Shown piece by piece: positions 5,359 to 14,328 of a stretch of DNA of 22,281 nt (its first letter is position 1; each line of letters opens with the position of its first letter). The stretch is from Clostridia bacterium (GTDB lineage Bacteria; Bacillota; Clostridia; Christensenellales; CAG-138): assembly GCA_016296415.1 (NCBI GenBank), contig JAEDJH010000020.1, positions 1 to 22,281 of the forward strand, given 5' to 3'. Below the pieces are notes generated by a model. The model saw only the letters and a program-made list of their open reading frames with translations, searched no databases and was not told the DNA's origin. A program made the position numbers and the translations under genes.

Positions 5359-6690
5359 TCAAATTCCCCAGACCAGCCAAATGTAAGCGTAGCCCGTAAG
5401 CACGGCGGAAAGCGTGAACGGGATACCTATGCGCAGGAAATCGCTTACCTTTACCGTTTCGCCGTTCTTTCTGAGTATGCCGATGGCGGTGATGTTGGCG
5501 GATGCGCCTATCGGAGTGAGGTTTCCGCCGAGCGTTGCGCCCGTGAGCAGACCGAAGTAGAACACGTAGGGTTCAACGCCCGCACCGCCGTTCATCATCG
5601 CCGCAAGGCTCTGCACAACGGGGAGCATAGTTGCAACGTAGGGGATGTTGTCGATAAAGGCGGACAGCACGACCGACGCAAACACGATCAGCGTATAAAG
5701 CAGGAACGGGTTTTCGCCCGCAACGTTATAGAACAGCCCTGCAACTGCATCTATGACGCCGGCGGCGGTAATCCCCTCGATTATTATGAAAAGACCGAAC
5801 AGGAGCAGCAGGGTGTCCCTGTCCGTCTCCTTCAGCACCTGCACGAAGGGGGAGGAGGATTTTGCACGCACGCAGGCACGGATAACTCCGATTATGCACA
5901 GCGCAACGCAGATAAGGCCGCTTCTTAAATTATACAGCTTGAGGAGAGCGCCGCCCTCGGGTTCGGGGATGAAGGAGGCGAGTATCAAAAGCACGACCGT
6001 GCCTATCATCAGCAGGCTCGGAAAATAGTCCTTAACCTCGGTTTCCACGGCGGCGGAAATGCGTCGTGTTTCCTTCCTGAACAGCATTAAAAGCACGATC
6101 ACGGAGGCGATTGCGCCAAGTTCAACGCCCCAGAATATGCCGGGCTTGCCGAGCATCCAGAAAAAGTTGAGGAAGTTCATGCCGGCAAAGCCGCCGAGGA
6201 GTATGCTCGTCGTGTCTCCGACAAGCGTTGCCGCACCCTGGAGATTCGACGAAACGGCGATTGCGATAAGCACGGGAACAGGCGAGATGTTCAGCTTTTT
6301 GGAAATGGCAAGCCCCACGGGAGCGACCATCAGCACGGTTGCAACGTTGTCAACGAATGCGCTGATAATTCCGGCAAAGAGCGCAAGGACGGCGATGGTC
6401 CATTTTACGTTCGGAACCTTTGAAATCAAAAGCTCCGCAAGTCTTACCGGCATCTTGCTTTCGATAAACAGCGTTACAATGCCCATCGTGCCGCCGATCA
6501 TCATAAGCACGTTGTAGTCCACCGCACGGAGTGCGCCGAGTATATCCAGTTCAAACACGCCGAAGCAGCCCAATGCGACAAAGACTGCGGCGGAGGCAAG
6601 CGCTATCCACGGGCGATACTTCTGGAAAGCAAGCAGCAGAACGTAGGTGGCGATGAAGATGATGAGAGCAACAAGCATACTTGGAATCAT
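5359..6690 (-). CDS. ArsB/NhaD-type (SLC13-like) ion transporter
   Basis: A 443-residue polytopic membrane protein of the ion transporter superfamily that includes NhaD sodium/proton antiporters and ArsB-like permeases. It has about eleven hydrophobic segments and the duplicated motif expected of an inverted-repeat fold. The first half carries FVDNVATVLMVAP followed by SSNLQGAATLVGDTTS. The second half carries FIDNIPYVATMLPVV followed by GGNLTPIGASANI. The transported ion cannot be assigned; Na+/H+ exchange is the most common annotation in this group. I start the protein at ATG 6690 (MIPSMLVALII), with AAGGAG at 6698-6703, rather than at an upstream in-frame codon whose first 21 residues are cysteine- and arginine-rich and fall in the preceding terminator. 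I see no clear separate promoter between it and that terminator. Confidence 0.88.
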   Translation of the reverse strand: MIPSMLVALIIFIATYVLLLAFQKYRPWIALASAAVFVALGCFGVFELDILGALRAVDYNVLMMIGGTMGIVTLFIESKMPVRLAELLISKVPNVKWTIAVLALFAGIISAFVDNVATVLMVAPVGLAISKKLNISPVPVLIAIAVSSNLQGAATLVGDTTSILLGGFAGMNFLNFFWMLGKPGIFWGVELGAIASVIVLLMLFRKETRRISAAVETEVKDYFPSLLMIGTVVLLILASFIPEPEGGALLKLYNLRSGLICVALCIIGVIRACVRAKSSSPFVQVLKETDRDTLLLLFGLFIIIEGITAAGVIDAVAGLFYNVAGENPFLLYTLIVFASVVLSAFIDNIPYVATMLPVVQSLAAMMNGGAGVEPYVFYFGLLTGATLGGNLTPIGASANITAIGILRKNGETVKVSDFLRIGIPFTLSAVLTGYAYIWLVWGI

Positions 6691-6722
6691 AGTATATCTC
6701 CTTTTTAATATTGTTTGATTGC

Positions 6723-6758
6723 AAAAACGGCCACACGGTGAAAAACACCGCATGACCG
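6723..6758 (-). terminator. Intrinsic terminator after the MATE gene
   Basis: On the plus strand CGGCCACACGGTG (6728-6740) pairs with CACCGCATGACCG (6746-6758), a 13-bp stem with three G-T pairs around a five-base loop. Read on the minus strand it ends in TTTTTG. It separates the MATE gene from the antiporter gene. Confidence 0.85.
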
Positions 6759-6765
6759 CCTGAAT

Positions 6766-8154
6766 TTACTGTGCCGGAGCATCCTCATCCGGCGATTGCC
6801 GCCCGGGGCGTATTGACCTCCATTTGCCGAATGAGTAGTAGGCCATGCCGATGAAAAACGGTATGAAGCCGGCTATCGAGTCGCCGTACCAGAAGCCCTC
6901 GCAGCCCATCTTGAGCGCAAAGCCGAAAAGTGCCGCAAGACCTATCCTGCCGATTATGCCGTCGATTATCGCAACGGCGAGGTTGAGGCGTGTGTTGCCC
7001 GAGCCGTTTATTATAGAGAAGCTGATGCTTCGTGTTGCCGAGCCGAAGAAGTTGAGTATTATCGGTATAACGAGTATGGAGGCTGCCGCCAGCACCTCCT
7101 CCTCACCGGTGAACATACTGAAAACCTGATTGGGGAAGAAGCACATTACAAGGGTGAATACCAAAGAGATGGCAAGACTCCATGCCGCAACCGTTTTGAG
7201 TATGACGGGGATGCGTTCGTGCTTGCCTGCACCGAGGTTTTGCCCCACCATGGAGCTGCCTGCGGCGGTGAAGGAGTTGGACACGACCGCACTCATGATG
7301 TTCACCTTGTTGAATATGCCGGCAAGTGCCGAATAGATAACGCCTGCGGAGTTGATCCACGCCATGAGTATCGCCTTTGAAAGATGGACGGCGGCGGACT
7401 GTATCGCCATGGGAATACCGAGCGCAAGCAGCTTTGAAAAGGCATTTTTCTCTATGCGGAAGCTGCTCGGCTTAAAGTCAAAGCCGAAATTTTCCCTGCG
7501 TATGTAAAGGTAGATAAGCGAAACGATAAAGCTGACGCCCTGCCCGATAACGGTTGCAAGTGCGGCGCCGAAAACCTCCATTTTAAGCACAGCCACGAAA
7601 AGGATGTCGAGTATGATGTTCAAAACTGCAGCGATCGCTATGAAAACAAACGGCCGCTTGCTGTCGCCCATCCCCCTCAAAATTGCGCTTACGGTGTTGT
7701 AGCCGTATATGAACACAAGACCGACTATGCAGGTGACGGTGTAATCGAGCGTGTAGGCATAGGACTCGGGGGGCGTGTTAAGCCAGCCGAGCACGTTGCT
7801 TCGCAGGAAAAAGCATCCCACGCTGATCAGAACGGATGCGCTCAGGAGGAAAGTAAACATCGTGCCGATGGTTTTTTTGACCTCATCCATGCGGCCTGCG
7901 CCGACGCTCTGGGCGATAAGAACCTGCCCCGCCGAGACAAAGCCCATCGCCAAAAACGTCAGAAGATGCAGCACGTCGCCGCCTATCGAAACGGCGGCCA
8001 TACCTGCACTGCCGAGCACCTGCCCGACGACCACCATATCCACGATATTGTAGATGGCCTGCATTGCATTGGATATAAGCAAGGGGAATGCAAACCTGAG
8101 CAGCAGGGTTGAAACCTTGCCGTTTGTCAGGTCGCTTACCATTGAACGACTCAT
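6766..8154 (-). CDS. MATE family multidrug/toxin exporter
   Basis: A 462-residue, roughly twelve-helix membrane protein of the multidrug and toxic compound extrusion family. Typical landmarks are the N-terminal LTNGKVSTLLLRFAFPLLISNAMQAIYNIVD region, VGQVLGSAGMAAVSIGG, and the internal second-half repeat starting near LLALGIPMAIQSAAVHLSKAI with VGQNLGAGKHERI. Members export cationic drugs or metabolites using Na+ or H+ gradients; the substrate is not predictable. I take ATG 8154 (MSRSMVSDLTNG) as the start, although the ribosome site is weak (GGAAAA close to the ATG). It runs in the same direction as the DUF47 and Pit genes 60 bases upstream and ends at a strong terminator. Confidence 0.92.
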   Translation of the reverse strand: MSRSMVSDLTNGKVSTLLLRFAFPLLISNAMQAIYNIVDMVVVGQVLGSAGMAAVSIGGDVLHLLTFLAMGFVSAGQVLIAQSVGAGRMDEVKKTIGTMFTFLLSASVLISVGCFFLRSNVLGWLNTPPESYAYTLDYTVTCIVGLVFIYGYNTVSAILRGMGDSKRPFVFIAIAAVLNIILDILFVAVLKMEVFGAALATVIGQGVSFIVSLIYLYIRRENFGFDFKPSSFRIEKNAFSKLLALGIPMAIQSAAVHLSKAILMAWINSAGVIYSALAGIFNKVNIMSAVVSNSFTAAGSSMVGQNLGAGKHERIPVILKTVAAWSLAISLVFTLVMCFFPNQVFSMFTGEEEVLAAASILVIPIILNFFGSATRSISFSIINGSGNTRLNLAVAIIDGIIGRIGLAALFGFALKMGCEGFWYGDSIAGFIPFFIGMAYYSFGKWRSIRPGRQSPDEDAPAQ

Positions 8155-8193
8155 TTTTCCGGTTACTTCGCTTTCTTTTATGCTTTGTTATCC

Positions 8194-8210
8194 TCCGAAA
8201 CGTTTTCGGA
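8194..8210 (-). other. Hairpin between DUF47 and MATE genes
   Basis: TCCGAAA (8194-8200) and TTTCGGA (8204-8210) form a 7-bp stem with a three-base loop, just past the DUF47 stop codon on the minus strand. No T-run follows, so it may stabilise a 3' end or pause transcription rather than terminate it. Confidence 0.4.
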
Positions 8211-8214
8211 AGAA

Positions 8215-8838
8215 TCAAGTGTTTTTCATAACGACCATGTCAACGCACTCGCCCACGTGCTCGCAGGCGTCGGCGCAGTTTTCCATCCGGCTGTAAATGT
8301 CACGCCACGAGACTATGTCGAGCGTGCTTTCAAAGCGGTCGCCGAGCAGCATGGTGGAGTCGATGTACATTGCGTCGCATTCCTCCTCCGCTCTGTTGAG
8401 CTTTACCACAAGATCGTGGAGCTTTTCGGGCTTTTTGAAGTTGACGAACTCGCGCAGCATTTCCTTCATAAGCCTGCAGCAGTTTGCAACCTTGTTTGCA
8501 AAATCCACCGCCTCGGGAGTTATCTCGGTGAGCTTATACATATACAGCCCCTGAAGGACTTCCTCGATGCAGTCGGTAACGTCGTCAACGTTTTGGCTGA
8601 TGAGCGCAAGATCCTCCCTGTCGATCGGGGTGACGAACGCCCTTGCAAGAGCAGCGGACATATCGTGCTTGAGTCCGTCGGCGGCGTGCTCATATCCGTG
8701 CATGGTCTCGAGCATCCGCTTTATGTTGTCGGGGTTGTAGTCGGACAGGCATTCCACGAGATAGTCCGCCGCTTTGCAGGCATACTCGGAGGCCTCCGAC
8801 AGATTTTCAAAGTAAAAACGATCCGCTTTAGCTGCCAT
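8215..8838 (-). CDS. DUF47 family PhoU-like protein, partner of Pit transporter
   Basis: A 207-residue all-helical protein of the DUF47/COG1392 family, distantly related to PhoU. It is typically encoded beside Pit-type phosphate transporters and is thought to modulate their activity. Helical segments carry the family's acidic metal-binding-like patterns: EHAADGLKHDM, PIDREDLALISQNVDDVTDCIEE, LNRAEEECDAMY, and YSRMENCADACEHVGECVDMVV near the C-terminus. I prefer the ATG at 8838 (MAAKADRFYF), with GGAAAGGAA upstream, over an in-frame TTG at 8859. The gene lies 50 bases after the phosphate transporter and is almost certainly co-transcribed with it. Here the transporter comes first. Confidence 0.9.
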   Translation of the reverse strand: MAAKADRFYFENLSEASEYACKAADYLVECLSDYNPDNIKRMLETMHGYEHAADGLKHDMSAALARAFVTPIDREDLALISQNVDDVTDCIEEVLQGLYMYKLTEITPEAVDFANKVANCCRLMKEMLREFVNFKKPEKLHDLVVKLNRAEEECDAMYIDSTMLLGDRFESTLDIVSWRDIYSRMENCADACEHVGECVDMVVMKNT

Positions 8839-8888
8839 AAAATTTTTTCCTTTCCGCAATTACGCTTGAGTTTGGATGAGCTTCTTGC

Positions 8889-9938
8889 TCAGAATATCCA
8901 CATGAACAGTTTTGTCATCAAAAAGCCGATCAGACCGCAGCCCGGGAACGTCAGCACCCAGGTCAGGCCCATCTCTTTGACAACGGAGAAATTGATGGCT
9001 TTTATCCGTCTGACCGCACCGACGCCCATTATTGCGGTGGTCTTTGCGTGCGTGGTGGAAACGGGGAGGCTGAATATTGAGCATAAAAGCAGCGATGCCG
9101 ATGCCGCAATATCCGCCGAGAAGCCCTGATATTTTTCGAGCTTTACCATATCCATGCCGACGGACTTGATGATTTTTTTGCCGCCTATTGCCGTGCCGAG
9201 ACCCATTATCAGCGAGCATACAAGCATCAGCCATTCGGGAGGCACGACCTCGGCGGGCGTTTGCCCGTTCGACAGGAACAGACAAAGCAGAATCACGCCC
9301 ATGAATTTTTGCCCGTCCTGCGCTCCGTGCATGAAGCTCATGCAGGCCGCGCCGAAAATCTGGGCGAAGCGGAACACAGGCTCCGTTTTTCGCCGCTCCG
9401 CATTCCTGAACAGCTTCGTCACGAGCTTGCACACGAGCCAGCCGAAGCCGAAGCCGAGCGTTACCGAGATGCCTATGCCGTAAAGCACCTTCACCCACTC
9501 GCCGCCGTTTACGCCGGCGAAGCTGCCGTGAAGCGCTATTGCGCTGCCCGTAAGACCGGCGATAAGCGCATGGCTTTCGCTCGTGGGTATGCCGAACACC
9601 CATGCGAGCGTTGCCCACACGACTATTGCAAACATTGCCGCACTCACGGCGACGATGGCCTCATGCGAGTTGGAGCCGAAGTCCACCATCTTGGTGATCG
9701 TTTCGGCAACGGTTGCGTTTACCTTCGTCATCAGGAACACGCCGAGGAAGTTGAAAACCGCCGCCATTAAAATTGCCGCCCTTGCGGACATACAGCGTGT
9801 TACGACGCAGGTGGCGATGGCGTTTGGCGCATCGGTCCAGCCGTTTACCATGATAACGCCGAGCGTGAGGATGACCGCCACGAACAGAAGCGGACTTTCG
9901 GTCATCTGCTGCCAGAAATATTGCAAGGAAAGATCCAT
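8889..9938 (-). CDS. pit: Pit family inorganic phosphate transporter
   Basis: A 349-residue membrane protein of the PiT phosphate:cation symporter family, at the usual size for the Firmicutes type. The two signature repeats are visible. The first is GWTDAPNAIATCVVTRCMSARAAI, within about residues 28-55. The second is FMHGAQDGQKFMGVI (about 206-220), followed by SLPVSTTHAKTTAIMGVGAVRR near 290-312. An internal IPTSESHALIAGLTGSAI block matches the first-half counterpart. It would take up phosphate, often as a metal-phosphate complex, with protons or sodium. ATG start at 9938 with GAGGG at suitable spacing. It is followed by its DUF47 partner in one operon. No Pho-type control site was recognised in the 97-base gap before serS. 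Confidence 0.94.
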   Translation of the reverse strand: MDLSLQYFWQQMTESPLLFVAVILTLGVIMVNGWTDAPNAIATCVVTRCMSARAAILMAAVFNFLGVFLMTKVNATVAETITKMVDFGSNSHEAIVAVSAAMFAIVVWATLAWVFGIPTSESHALIAGLTGSAIALHGSFAGVNGGEWVKVLYGIGISVTLGFGFGWLVCKLVTKLFRNAERRKTEPVFRFAQIFGAACMSFMHGAQDGQKFMGVILLCLFLSNGQTPAEVVPPEWLMLVCSLIMGLGTAIGGKKIIKSVGMDMVKLEKYQGFSADIAASASLLLCSIFSLPVSTTHAKTTAIMGVGAVRRIKAINFSVVKEMGLTWVLTFPGCGLIGFLMTKLFMWIF

Positions 9939-10035
9939 TTTTTACCCTCAACATCAAATAAATTCGGTGTTATTAAGTGCTCCGTGAGCCTCATGAGGAA
10001 TCGTTTTCCAAAAAGGTGCGGAGCGGAGCAATTCG

Positions 10036-11304
10036 TTATCTTATTGTGTCGCAGCCCATATATTTGACGAGCGCATCGGGCACCCTTACGCTGCCGTCGG
10101 GCTGCTGATAGTTTTCGAGTATCGCCGCAACCGTTCTGCCGACCGCAAGTCCCGAGCCGTTGAGCGTGTGTATAAGCTCCGGCTTCGAGTTTTTGTCCCT
10201 GCGGAAGCGAAGCTGCATACGGCGTGCCTGGAAGTCCTCAAAGTTGGAGCAGGAGCTTATTTCAACGTACCTGTTGTAGCTTGGCATCCACACCTCGAGG
10301 TCGTAGGTCTTTGCCGACGAGAAGCCTATGTCGCCCGTGGAGAGGTTGACCACACGGTAGGGAAGCCCCAACCCCTTGAGAAGGCGCTCGGCGTCGTTCG
10401 TGAGCCTTTCAAGCTCGTCGTAGGAGCTTTCGGGAAGCGAGTATTTTACAAGCTCCACCTTGTTGAACTGGTGCTGGCGGATGAGACCCCTTGTGTCACG
10501 CCCTGCGCTTCCCGCCTCGGAGCGGAAGCATGCGCTGTATGCGCAGAAGCTCATCGGCAGGTCGGAGGCGCTGAGTATTTCGCCCCGATACATATTTGTT
10601 ACGGGAACCTCGGCGGTGGGGATGAGGAAATAGTCCGTGTCCTGCACCTTGAAGGCGTCCTCCTCGAACTTGGGGAGCTGTCCCGTGCCGGTCATGGAGG
10701 CCCTGTTTACCATGTACGGCGGCAGGATCTCGGTGTAGCCGTTTTCGGCATGGGTGTCCATGAAATAGTTTATGACCGCACGTTCAAGCCTTGCGCCGAG
10801 CCCGCGATACACGGTGAAGCGTGCGCCCGTGACCTTGCCTGCGGTGGCGAAGTCGAGTATCCCAAGCTTTTCGCCTATTTCCCAATGGGCGGACGGAGCG
10901 TATTCAAAGCTCGTCGGCTCGCCCCAGCGGCGAAGCTCCTCGTTGTCGGTGTCGTCCGCACCCTCCGGCACGCTCTCGTGGGGGATGTTCGGGATTTTGA
11001 GCAAAAGCGTTTCGAGCGTCTGGTCGATGGAGCTTATCTTTTCGTCATATTCCTTTATGCGTGCGGCAACCTCCTTCATGCTCGCCATAAGCTCGGTGGT
11101 GTCCTCGCCCGCCTTTTTCATGGCGGGTATCCTTGCGGAAACCTCGTTGCGCTTTGCCTTGAGTGCCTCCGCCTCCTGCATCAGACTGCGGCGGCTTTTG
11201 TCAAGCTCCAAAAGCTCCGTCACGTCTGCGCCCTTGCCGTGCCTTTTACGCATGGCCTCGGTGAGCATATCGGGGTTTTGACGAATACGTTTTATATCCA
11301 GCAT
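10036..11304 (-). CDS. serS: Seryl-tRNA synthetase
   Basis: A 422-residue class II aminoacyl-tRNA synthetase, full length. The N-terminal tRNA-binding coiled-coil arm is clear at about residues 27-100 (alternating charged and leucine-rich helices). It is followed by the catalytic core with TAEVPVTN (230-237), the motif 2 region CFRSEAGSAGRDTRG with HQFNKVEL (259-284), and motif 3 GSGLAVGRTVAAILENYQ near the C-terminus. It attaches serine to tRNA-Ser and, where present, tRNA-Sec. ATG start at 11304 with an AAAGGAA site. The 143-base gap to khpB has a small GCGGC/GCCGC hairpin but no T-box sequence, so the common tRNA-sensing control of synthetase genes is not evident here. Confidence 0.98.
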   Translation of the reverse strand: MLDIKRIRQNPDMLTEAMRKRHGKGADVTELLELDKSRRSLMQEAEALKAKRNEVSARIPAMKKAGEDTTELMASMKEVAARIKEYDEKISSIDQTLETLLLKIPNIPHESVPEGADDTDNEELRRWGEPTSFEYAPSAHWEIGEKLGILDFATAGKVTGARFTVYRGLGARLERAVINYFMDTHAENGYTEILPPYMVNRASMTGTGQLPKFEEDAFKVQDTDYFLIPTAEVPVTNMYRGEILSASDLPMSFCAYSACFRSEAGSAGRDTRGLIRQHQFNKVELVKYSLPESSYDELERLTNDAERLLKGLGLPYRVVNLSTGDIGFSSAKTYDLEVWMPSYNRYVEISSCSNFEDFQARRMQLRFRRDKNSKPELIHTLNGSGLAVGRTVAAILENYQQPDGSVRVPDALVKYMGCDTIR

Positions 11305-11447
11305 AGTTTTTTTATTCCTTTCCCGGTTGGCGGCGATGCAGGCCGCATACCCGTTAGATCCGTATTTATAAAACCTGCCCCGCTAAATCCTGCGGTCGGC
11401 TCCACGTGTCGGGAAGCTTCGGCGGCTTTAGGGAGCAGTATTGCCGT

Positions 11448-12509
11448 CTATTCTGCTTTGCGCCTTTGGTTGGGTCTGTAACGGCGCTTCGGCGTTACCA
11501 CCACCCGGCGGTTGGGCTCGTCTCCCTCGCTGTGCGTGGCAACGTGGGGGTTGGATTGCAGCGTGGCGTGAAGCACCCTGCGCTCGTACGGGTTCATCGG
11601 CTCAAGCATCTTTGCCCTGCCCGTGGACTTGACCTGTGCGGCAACCTTCTTTGCAAGGCGCACAAGCGTTTCCTCTCTCTTGCTGCGGTAGCCCTCGGTA
11701 TCGACCGTCGTGCGGCGGTAGCCGTTGGCCTTCCTGTTTTTGTTCACGACGAGCGAGGTTAGGTATTGGAGTGCATCGAGCGTTTCGCCCCTGTGTCCGA
11801 TGAGTATGCCGTTTGAATCGCTCTCGACCTTGATGAAAATTTCTTCTTCATTGCCGCCTGCGAGCACCGTACCCGATACGCCCATCAGTCCGATCACGTC
11901 CTCAACGAACTTTGCGCCTTCCTCTTTTTCGGCAAACTCACGGGAGTATTCCACGTTTTTGCACGCACGGCTGAACTTCTCGCAGGGGTCGGCTTGCTGT
12001 TCGCCGCTTTCGGCGGTTTGCTCCTGCTTAGGCTCACGCCTGTTTTCCTGCCTTTTCTCGGCGGGCTTTGATGCGGGCTCCGCTTCGGCAGGGGTTTGAG
12101 CAGGCTGAGCCGCCGCTGCGTCCAAAGCGGCTTCGACGGTTTCCGGCATATCATGCTTTACGTCGGGCTTTACTTCGCGCTGCGCTTTTTTGTGCTGGCT
12201 GCGGTCGCCGTTACGGTCGGTGCTGCGGTCCTTCCTTTCGGAATTGCGGCGGGAATTGCGCTCGGAGTCCCTTCTTGGCGAGGGGGTGCCTGCGTTTCTG
12301 GCAAACTCCTTCATATCCATGGCAACGATGCTGTCGGGCTCTTTCTCGGTGAGCCTTACCACGGCAGGCTTTGCACCGATGCCGAGTATGCCCCTTGTTT
12401 CCTGCTTGACTATCTCTATATCCACCTCGTCAATGGATATTTCAAGCTGCTGAAGTCCTCTGAAAATGGCTTCGTCAACGGATTTTCCGCTTACTTCTAT
12501 CGATCTCAT
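11448..12509 (-). CDS. khpB: KhpB/Jag RNA-binding protein (Jag-N, KH, R3H)
   Basis: A 353-residue SpoIIIJ-associated (Jag) protein, an RNA-binding partner of KhpA linked to cell envelope and division control in Gram-positives. The domain order is visible. The Jag N-terminal domain (1-55) has KQETRGILGIG. A long low-complexity linker (about 60-190), rich in Arg, Ser, Glu, Pro and Ala, includes an RNSRRNSER stretch. A KH domain (about 195-270) carries the GHRG loop at 238-241. An R3H domain (about 270-345) carries NPYERRVLHATLQ. The linker is longer than in B. subtilis Jag. ATG start at 12509 with AAAGGAAA. It lies 60 bases after yidC in the conserved rpmH-rnpA-yidD-yidC-jag order. Confidence 0.97.
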   Translation of the reverse strand: MRSIEVSGKSVDEAIFRGLQQLEISIDEVDIEIVKQETRGILGIGAKPAVVRLTEKEPDSIVAMDMKEFARNAGTPSPRRDSERNSRRNSERKDRSTDRNGDRSQHKKAQREVKPDVKHDMPETVEAALDAAAAQPAQTPAEAEPASKPAEKRQENRREPKQEQTAESGEQQADPCEKFSRACKNVEYSREFAEKEEGAKFVEDVIGLMGVSGTVLAGGNEEEIFIKVESDSNGILIGHRGETLDALQYLTSLVVNKNRKANGYRRTTVDTEGYRSKREETLVRLAKKVAAQVKSTGRAKMLEPMNPYERRVLHATLQSNPHVATHSEGDEPNRRVVVTPKRRYRPNQRRKAE

Positions 12510-12569
12510 GTTTGTTTCCTTTCTGTTGTGCCGTTCGGCAAATCGAACGCCCGCGGCGAACTTTGCGAT

Positions 12570-13577
12570 TTATTTGTCGTCCGTCTTGACAAGTGCCGTG
12601 CGGGGGTATTTTTTGTTGAGTATGATGTTGACGACTATCATAAGAAGGCTGCTGTAAGACCAGTAGATGGCGAAGGCAGCGTTGTTCGACAAGCAGGCGA
12701 TAAAGCTGATTATCGGGAACATATAGGTCATCATTTTGCCCGTCTGCTGGGGATTTGCGGCGTCGTTTCCGCTCTGTGCGGCGGGCTGAGGCTGCTGCGC
12801 CATGGAGATTTTGGACGATACGAAGTACAGTCCGGCGGAGAGCAGCGGGAGCAGGAACCAGCCGTTGTTGTAGCCGTCGTATTTTGCGATGACGGGAGCG
12901 AGAAGCTCGTTGTATTTTGCGATCGCCGCATCGCTCGTCACGAAGGACACCGTTTCGGTGAGAACGCCGTTTGAAACGACGCTGCCGCGAACGACCATGC
13001 CGAGCTGCTCAAACACGTTGAGTGCCTCGGGATTGTCCTTGAAATAAAGGAGGCTTGTAAGGTTGGGCGAGGAGAGGAAGGTGGCTGCTTCCGCAATGAC
13101 GGGCTTTAAGCCGTTGTCCGCCTGCCACACGTTGTTGACCCAGAGGAATTTGAAGCCGTCGAACATTTCCTTTGCCGCCTCAACGTCCTCGTTGGCAAGG
13201 AGTATGAGATCAAGCATCTGCTCGTTGCCCCAATATCTGAATGCGTTGAAGAAGCAGATGAAAAGCGGCATGGTTATCAAAAGGGGCAGACAGCTGCTCC
13301 AGGTGCTTACGCCGTTTTCACGCATGAGCTTCTTTTGTGCTTCCTGAAATTTTCTGGGATTGTCCTTGTACTTTTTCTGAAGGCGCTGGAGCTCGGGCTG
13401 TATCAGCGCCATCTTTGCGCTCGATTTTCTTGTTTTGATGTCCGAGGGGATGGTTATGAGTCTGAGAACCGTTGTGCATATTATAACGGTAAGAACTATA
13501 TACTCGGCGGCAATGTTGCTGTGAACCCATTTCATCGCCACCAAAAACCAGTTTGTAAGGAAAAACGCTCCGTCCAT
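12570..13577 (-). CDS. yidC: Membrane protein insertase YidC (short Gram-positive type)
   Basis: A 335-residue YidC/Oxa1/SpoIIIJ insertase without the large periplasmic domain of Gram-negative YidC. The first core helix (about 25-45) carries R39, the expected groove arginine. It is followed by the cytoplasmic helical hairpin (about 46-95, KMALIQPELQRLQKKYKDNPRKFQEAQKKLM) and the second core helix LPLLITMPLFICFFNAF. Further helices lie near 225-245 and 260-315. It inserts membrane proteins alone or with SecYEG. No lipobox is present at the N-terminus, unlike B. subtilis SpoIIIJ. A roughly 100-residue extracytoplasmic loop lies between helices 2 and 3. ATG start with a GGAG site 8 bases upstream. 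It follows yidD by 59 bases. Confidence 0.96.
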   Translation of the reverse strand: MDGAFFLTNWFLVAMKWVHSNIAAEYIVLTVIICTTVLRLITIPSDIKTRKSSAKMALIQPELQRLQKKYKDNPRKFQEAQKKLMRENGVSTWSSCLPLLITMPLFICFFNAFRYWGNEQMLDLILLANEDVEAAKEMFDGFKFLWVNNVWQADNGLKPVIAEAATFLSSPNLTSLLYFKDNPEALNVFEQLGMVVRGSVVSNGVLTETVSFVTSDAAIAKYNELLAPVIAKYDGYNNGWFLLPLLSAGLYFVSSKISMAQQPQPAAQSGNDAANPQQTGKMMTYMFPIISFIACLSNNAAFAIYWSYSSLLMIVVNIILNKKYPRTALVKTDDK

Positions 13578-13636
13578 TTATGACAGCTCCTCTCTTTTGC
13601 GGTAGTAATTACGTTCGGTCGGGTCCGGTGCGGCGC

Positions 13637-13915
13637 TTATCGCATGCCGTTGTCCCGTGTCTGCTTGTTTCGATGCTTTTTCCCCGGCCACTCCTCGGGA
13701 ACGGGGTCATAGCCGCCCGCTGAGAACGGGTTGCAGCGAAGTATGCGCCAAAGCCCGAGCAGCATCCCCCTCAGTGCGCCGAAGCGCCGTATCGCCTCGA
13801 TGGCGTATGTCGAGCAGGTGGGGATATAGCGGCAGGCGGAGGGCAGCAGCGGTGAGACGAATCGCTTGTAACCGGTTACAAGACCGATCAGTATGCTGCT
13901 GAAAAATCCGTTCAT
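13637..13915 (-). CDS. yidD: YidD membrane protein insertion efficiency factor
   Basis: A 92-residue small protein of the YidD family. It shows the invariant cysteine-containing CRYIPTCSTYAIEAI block (28-42) and the later RCNPFSAGGYDPVP block (59-72). The N-terminus is an amphipathic membrane-associating helix. YidD assists YidC-dependent membrane protein insertion. ATG start at 13915 overlaps the rnpA stop codon by four bases (ATGA), implying translational coupling. The charged C-terminal tail is slightly longer than in many homologues. Confidence 0.97.
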   Translation of the reverse strand: MNGFFSSILIGLVTGYKRFVSPLLPSACRYIPTCSTYAIEAIRRFGALRGMLLGLWRILRCNPFSAGGYDPVPEEWPGKKHRNKQTRDNGMR

Positions 13916-14262
13916 TGTGCGTCCCCGGTATTGAGGAGCGACGCCTTCCTGACAAGATAGCCCACGGAATTCATCATGTGAGTAAATTCCTCGGTTTTAA
14001 TGGGCTCACGGGCGATAAATATGAGGTTATGACCCGTTGCTATCGAATCAAGCTGCAGTCTGACGGCCTCTGTCATGCGCCGTCTTATCCGGTTTCTTGT
14101 AACGCTGTTGCCGAGCTTTTTGCTGACCGAAAAGCCGATTTTGACCGTGTTGTGCCGAGCCTTGTTATATACAAGGACCATGCTGTGGCAGCGGACGGAT
14201 TTGCCCACCCTGTATACCCTGCGAAATTCCTTGTTGCGCTTGAGCGAATAACAGCGTTTCAA
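13912..14262 (-). CDS. rnpA: Ribonuclease P protein component
   Basis: A 116-residue basic protein, full length for RnpA, the protein cofactor that helps the RNase P RNA bind precursor tRNA for 5' maturation. Visible landmarks are the N-terminal RNKEFRRVYRVGKS, the beta strand KIGFSVSKKLGNSV and the RNR motif in TRNRIRRRMTEA. The start is TTG at 14262, giving MKRCYSLKRNKEF, which matches the family N-terminus. An AAGGG stretch lies just upstream. It overlaps yidD by four bases. The gene belongs to the rpmH operon. Confidence 0.96.
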   Translation of the reverse strand: MKRCYSLKRNKEFRRVYRVGKSVRCHSMVLVYNKARHNTVKIGFSVSKKLGNSVTRNRIRRRMTEAVRLQLDSIATGHNLIFIAREPIKTEEFTHMMNSVGYLVRKASLLNTGDAQ

Positions 14263-14307
14263 TTATCTTTTCCCTTTGTTTGCCTTTAAGTTAAGGAAAA
14301 CACCTTT

Positions 14308-14328
14308 AGGGCGGGATAAGCCCGCCCT
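14308..14328 (-). terminator. Hairpin in the rpmH-rnpA spacer (attenuator or processing site)
   Basis: AGGGCGGG (14308-14315) and CCCGCCCT (14321-14328) form a perfect GC-rich 8-bp stem with a five-base loop. A second longer-range stem in the same 161-bp spacer pairs 14369-14375 with 14400-14406. No T-run immediately follows the first stem on the minus strand, so full termination is doubtful. Partial attenuation or RNA processing to adjust the L34:RnpA ratio is an inference. Confidence 0.4.

Noticed and set aside
8155..8214. Possible mini-ykkC guanidine riboswitch before the MATE gene
   Set aside because: Only one hairpin is present and its loop does not fit the paired ACGR loops of that class.
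11305..11447. Possible T-box leader upstream of serS
   Set aside because: The antiterminator T-box sequence (TGG-ACCGCG type) is absent on the minus strand and the interval is too short for a full T-box. Only a small hairpin is present.
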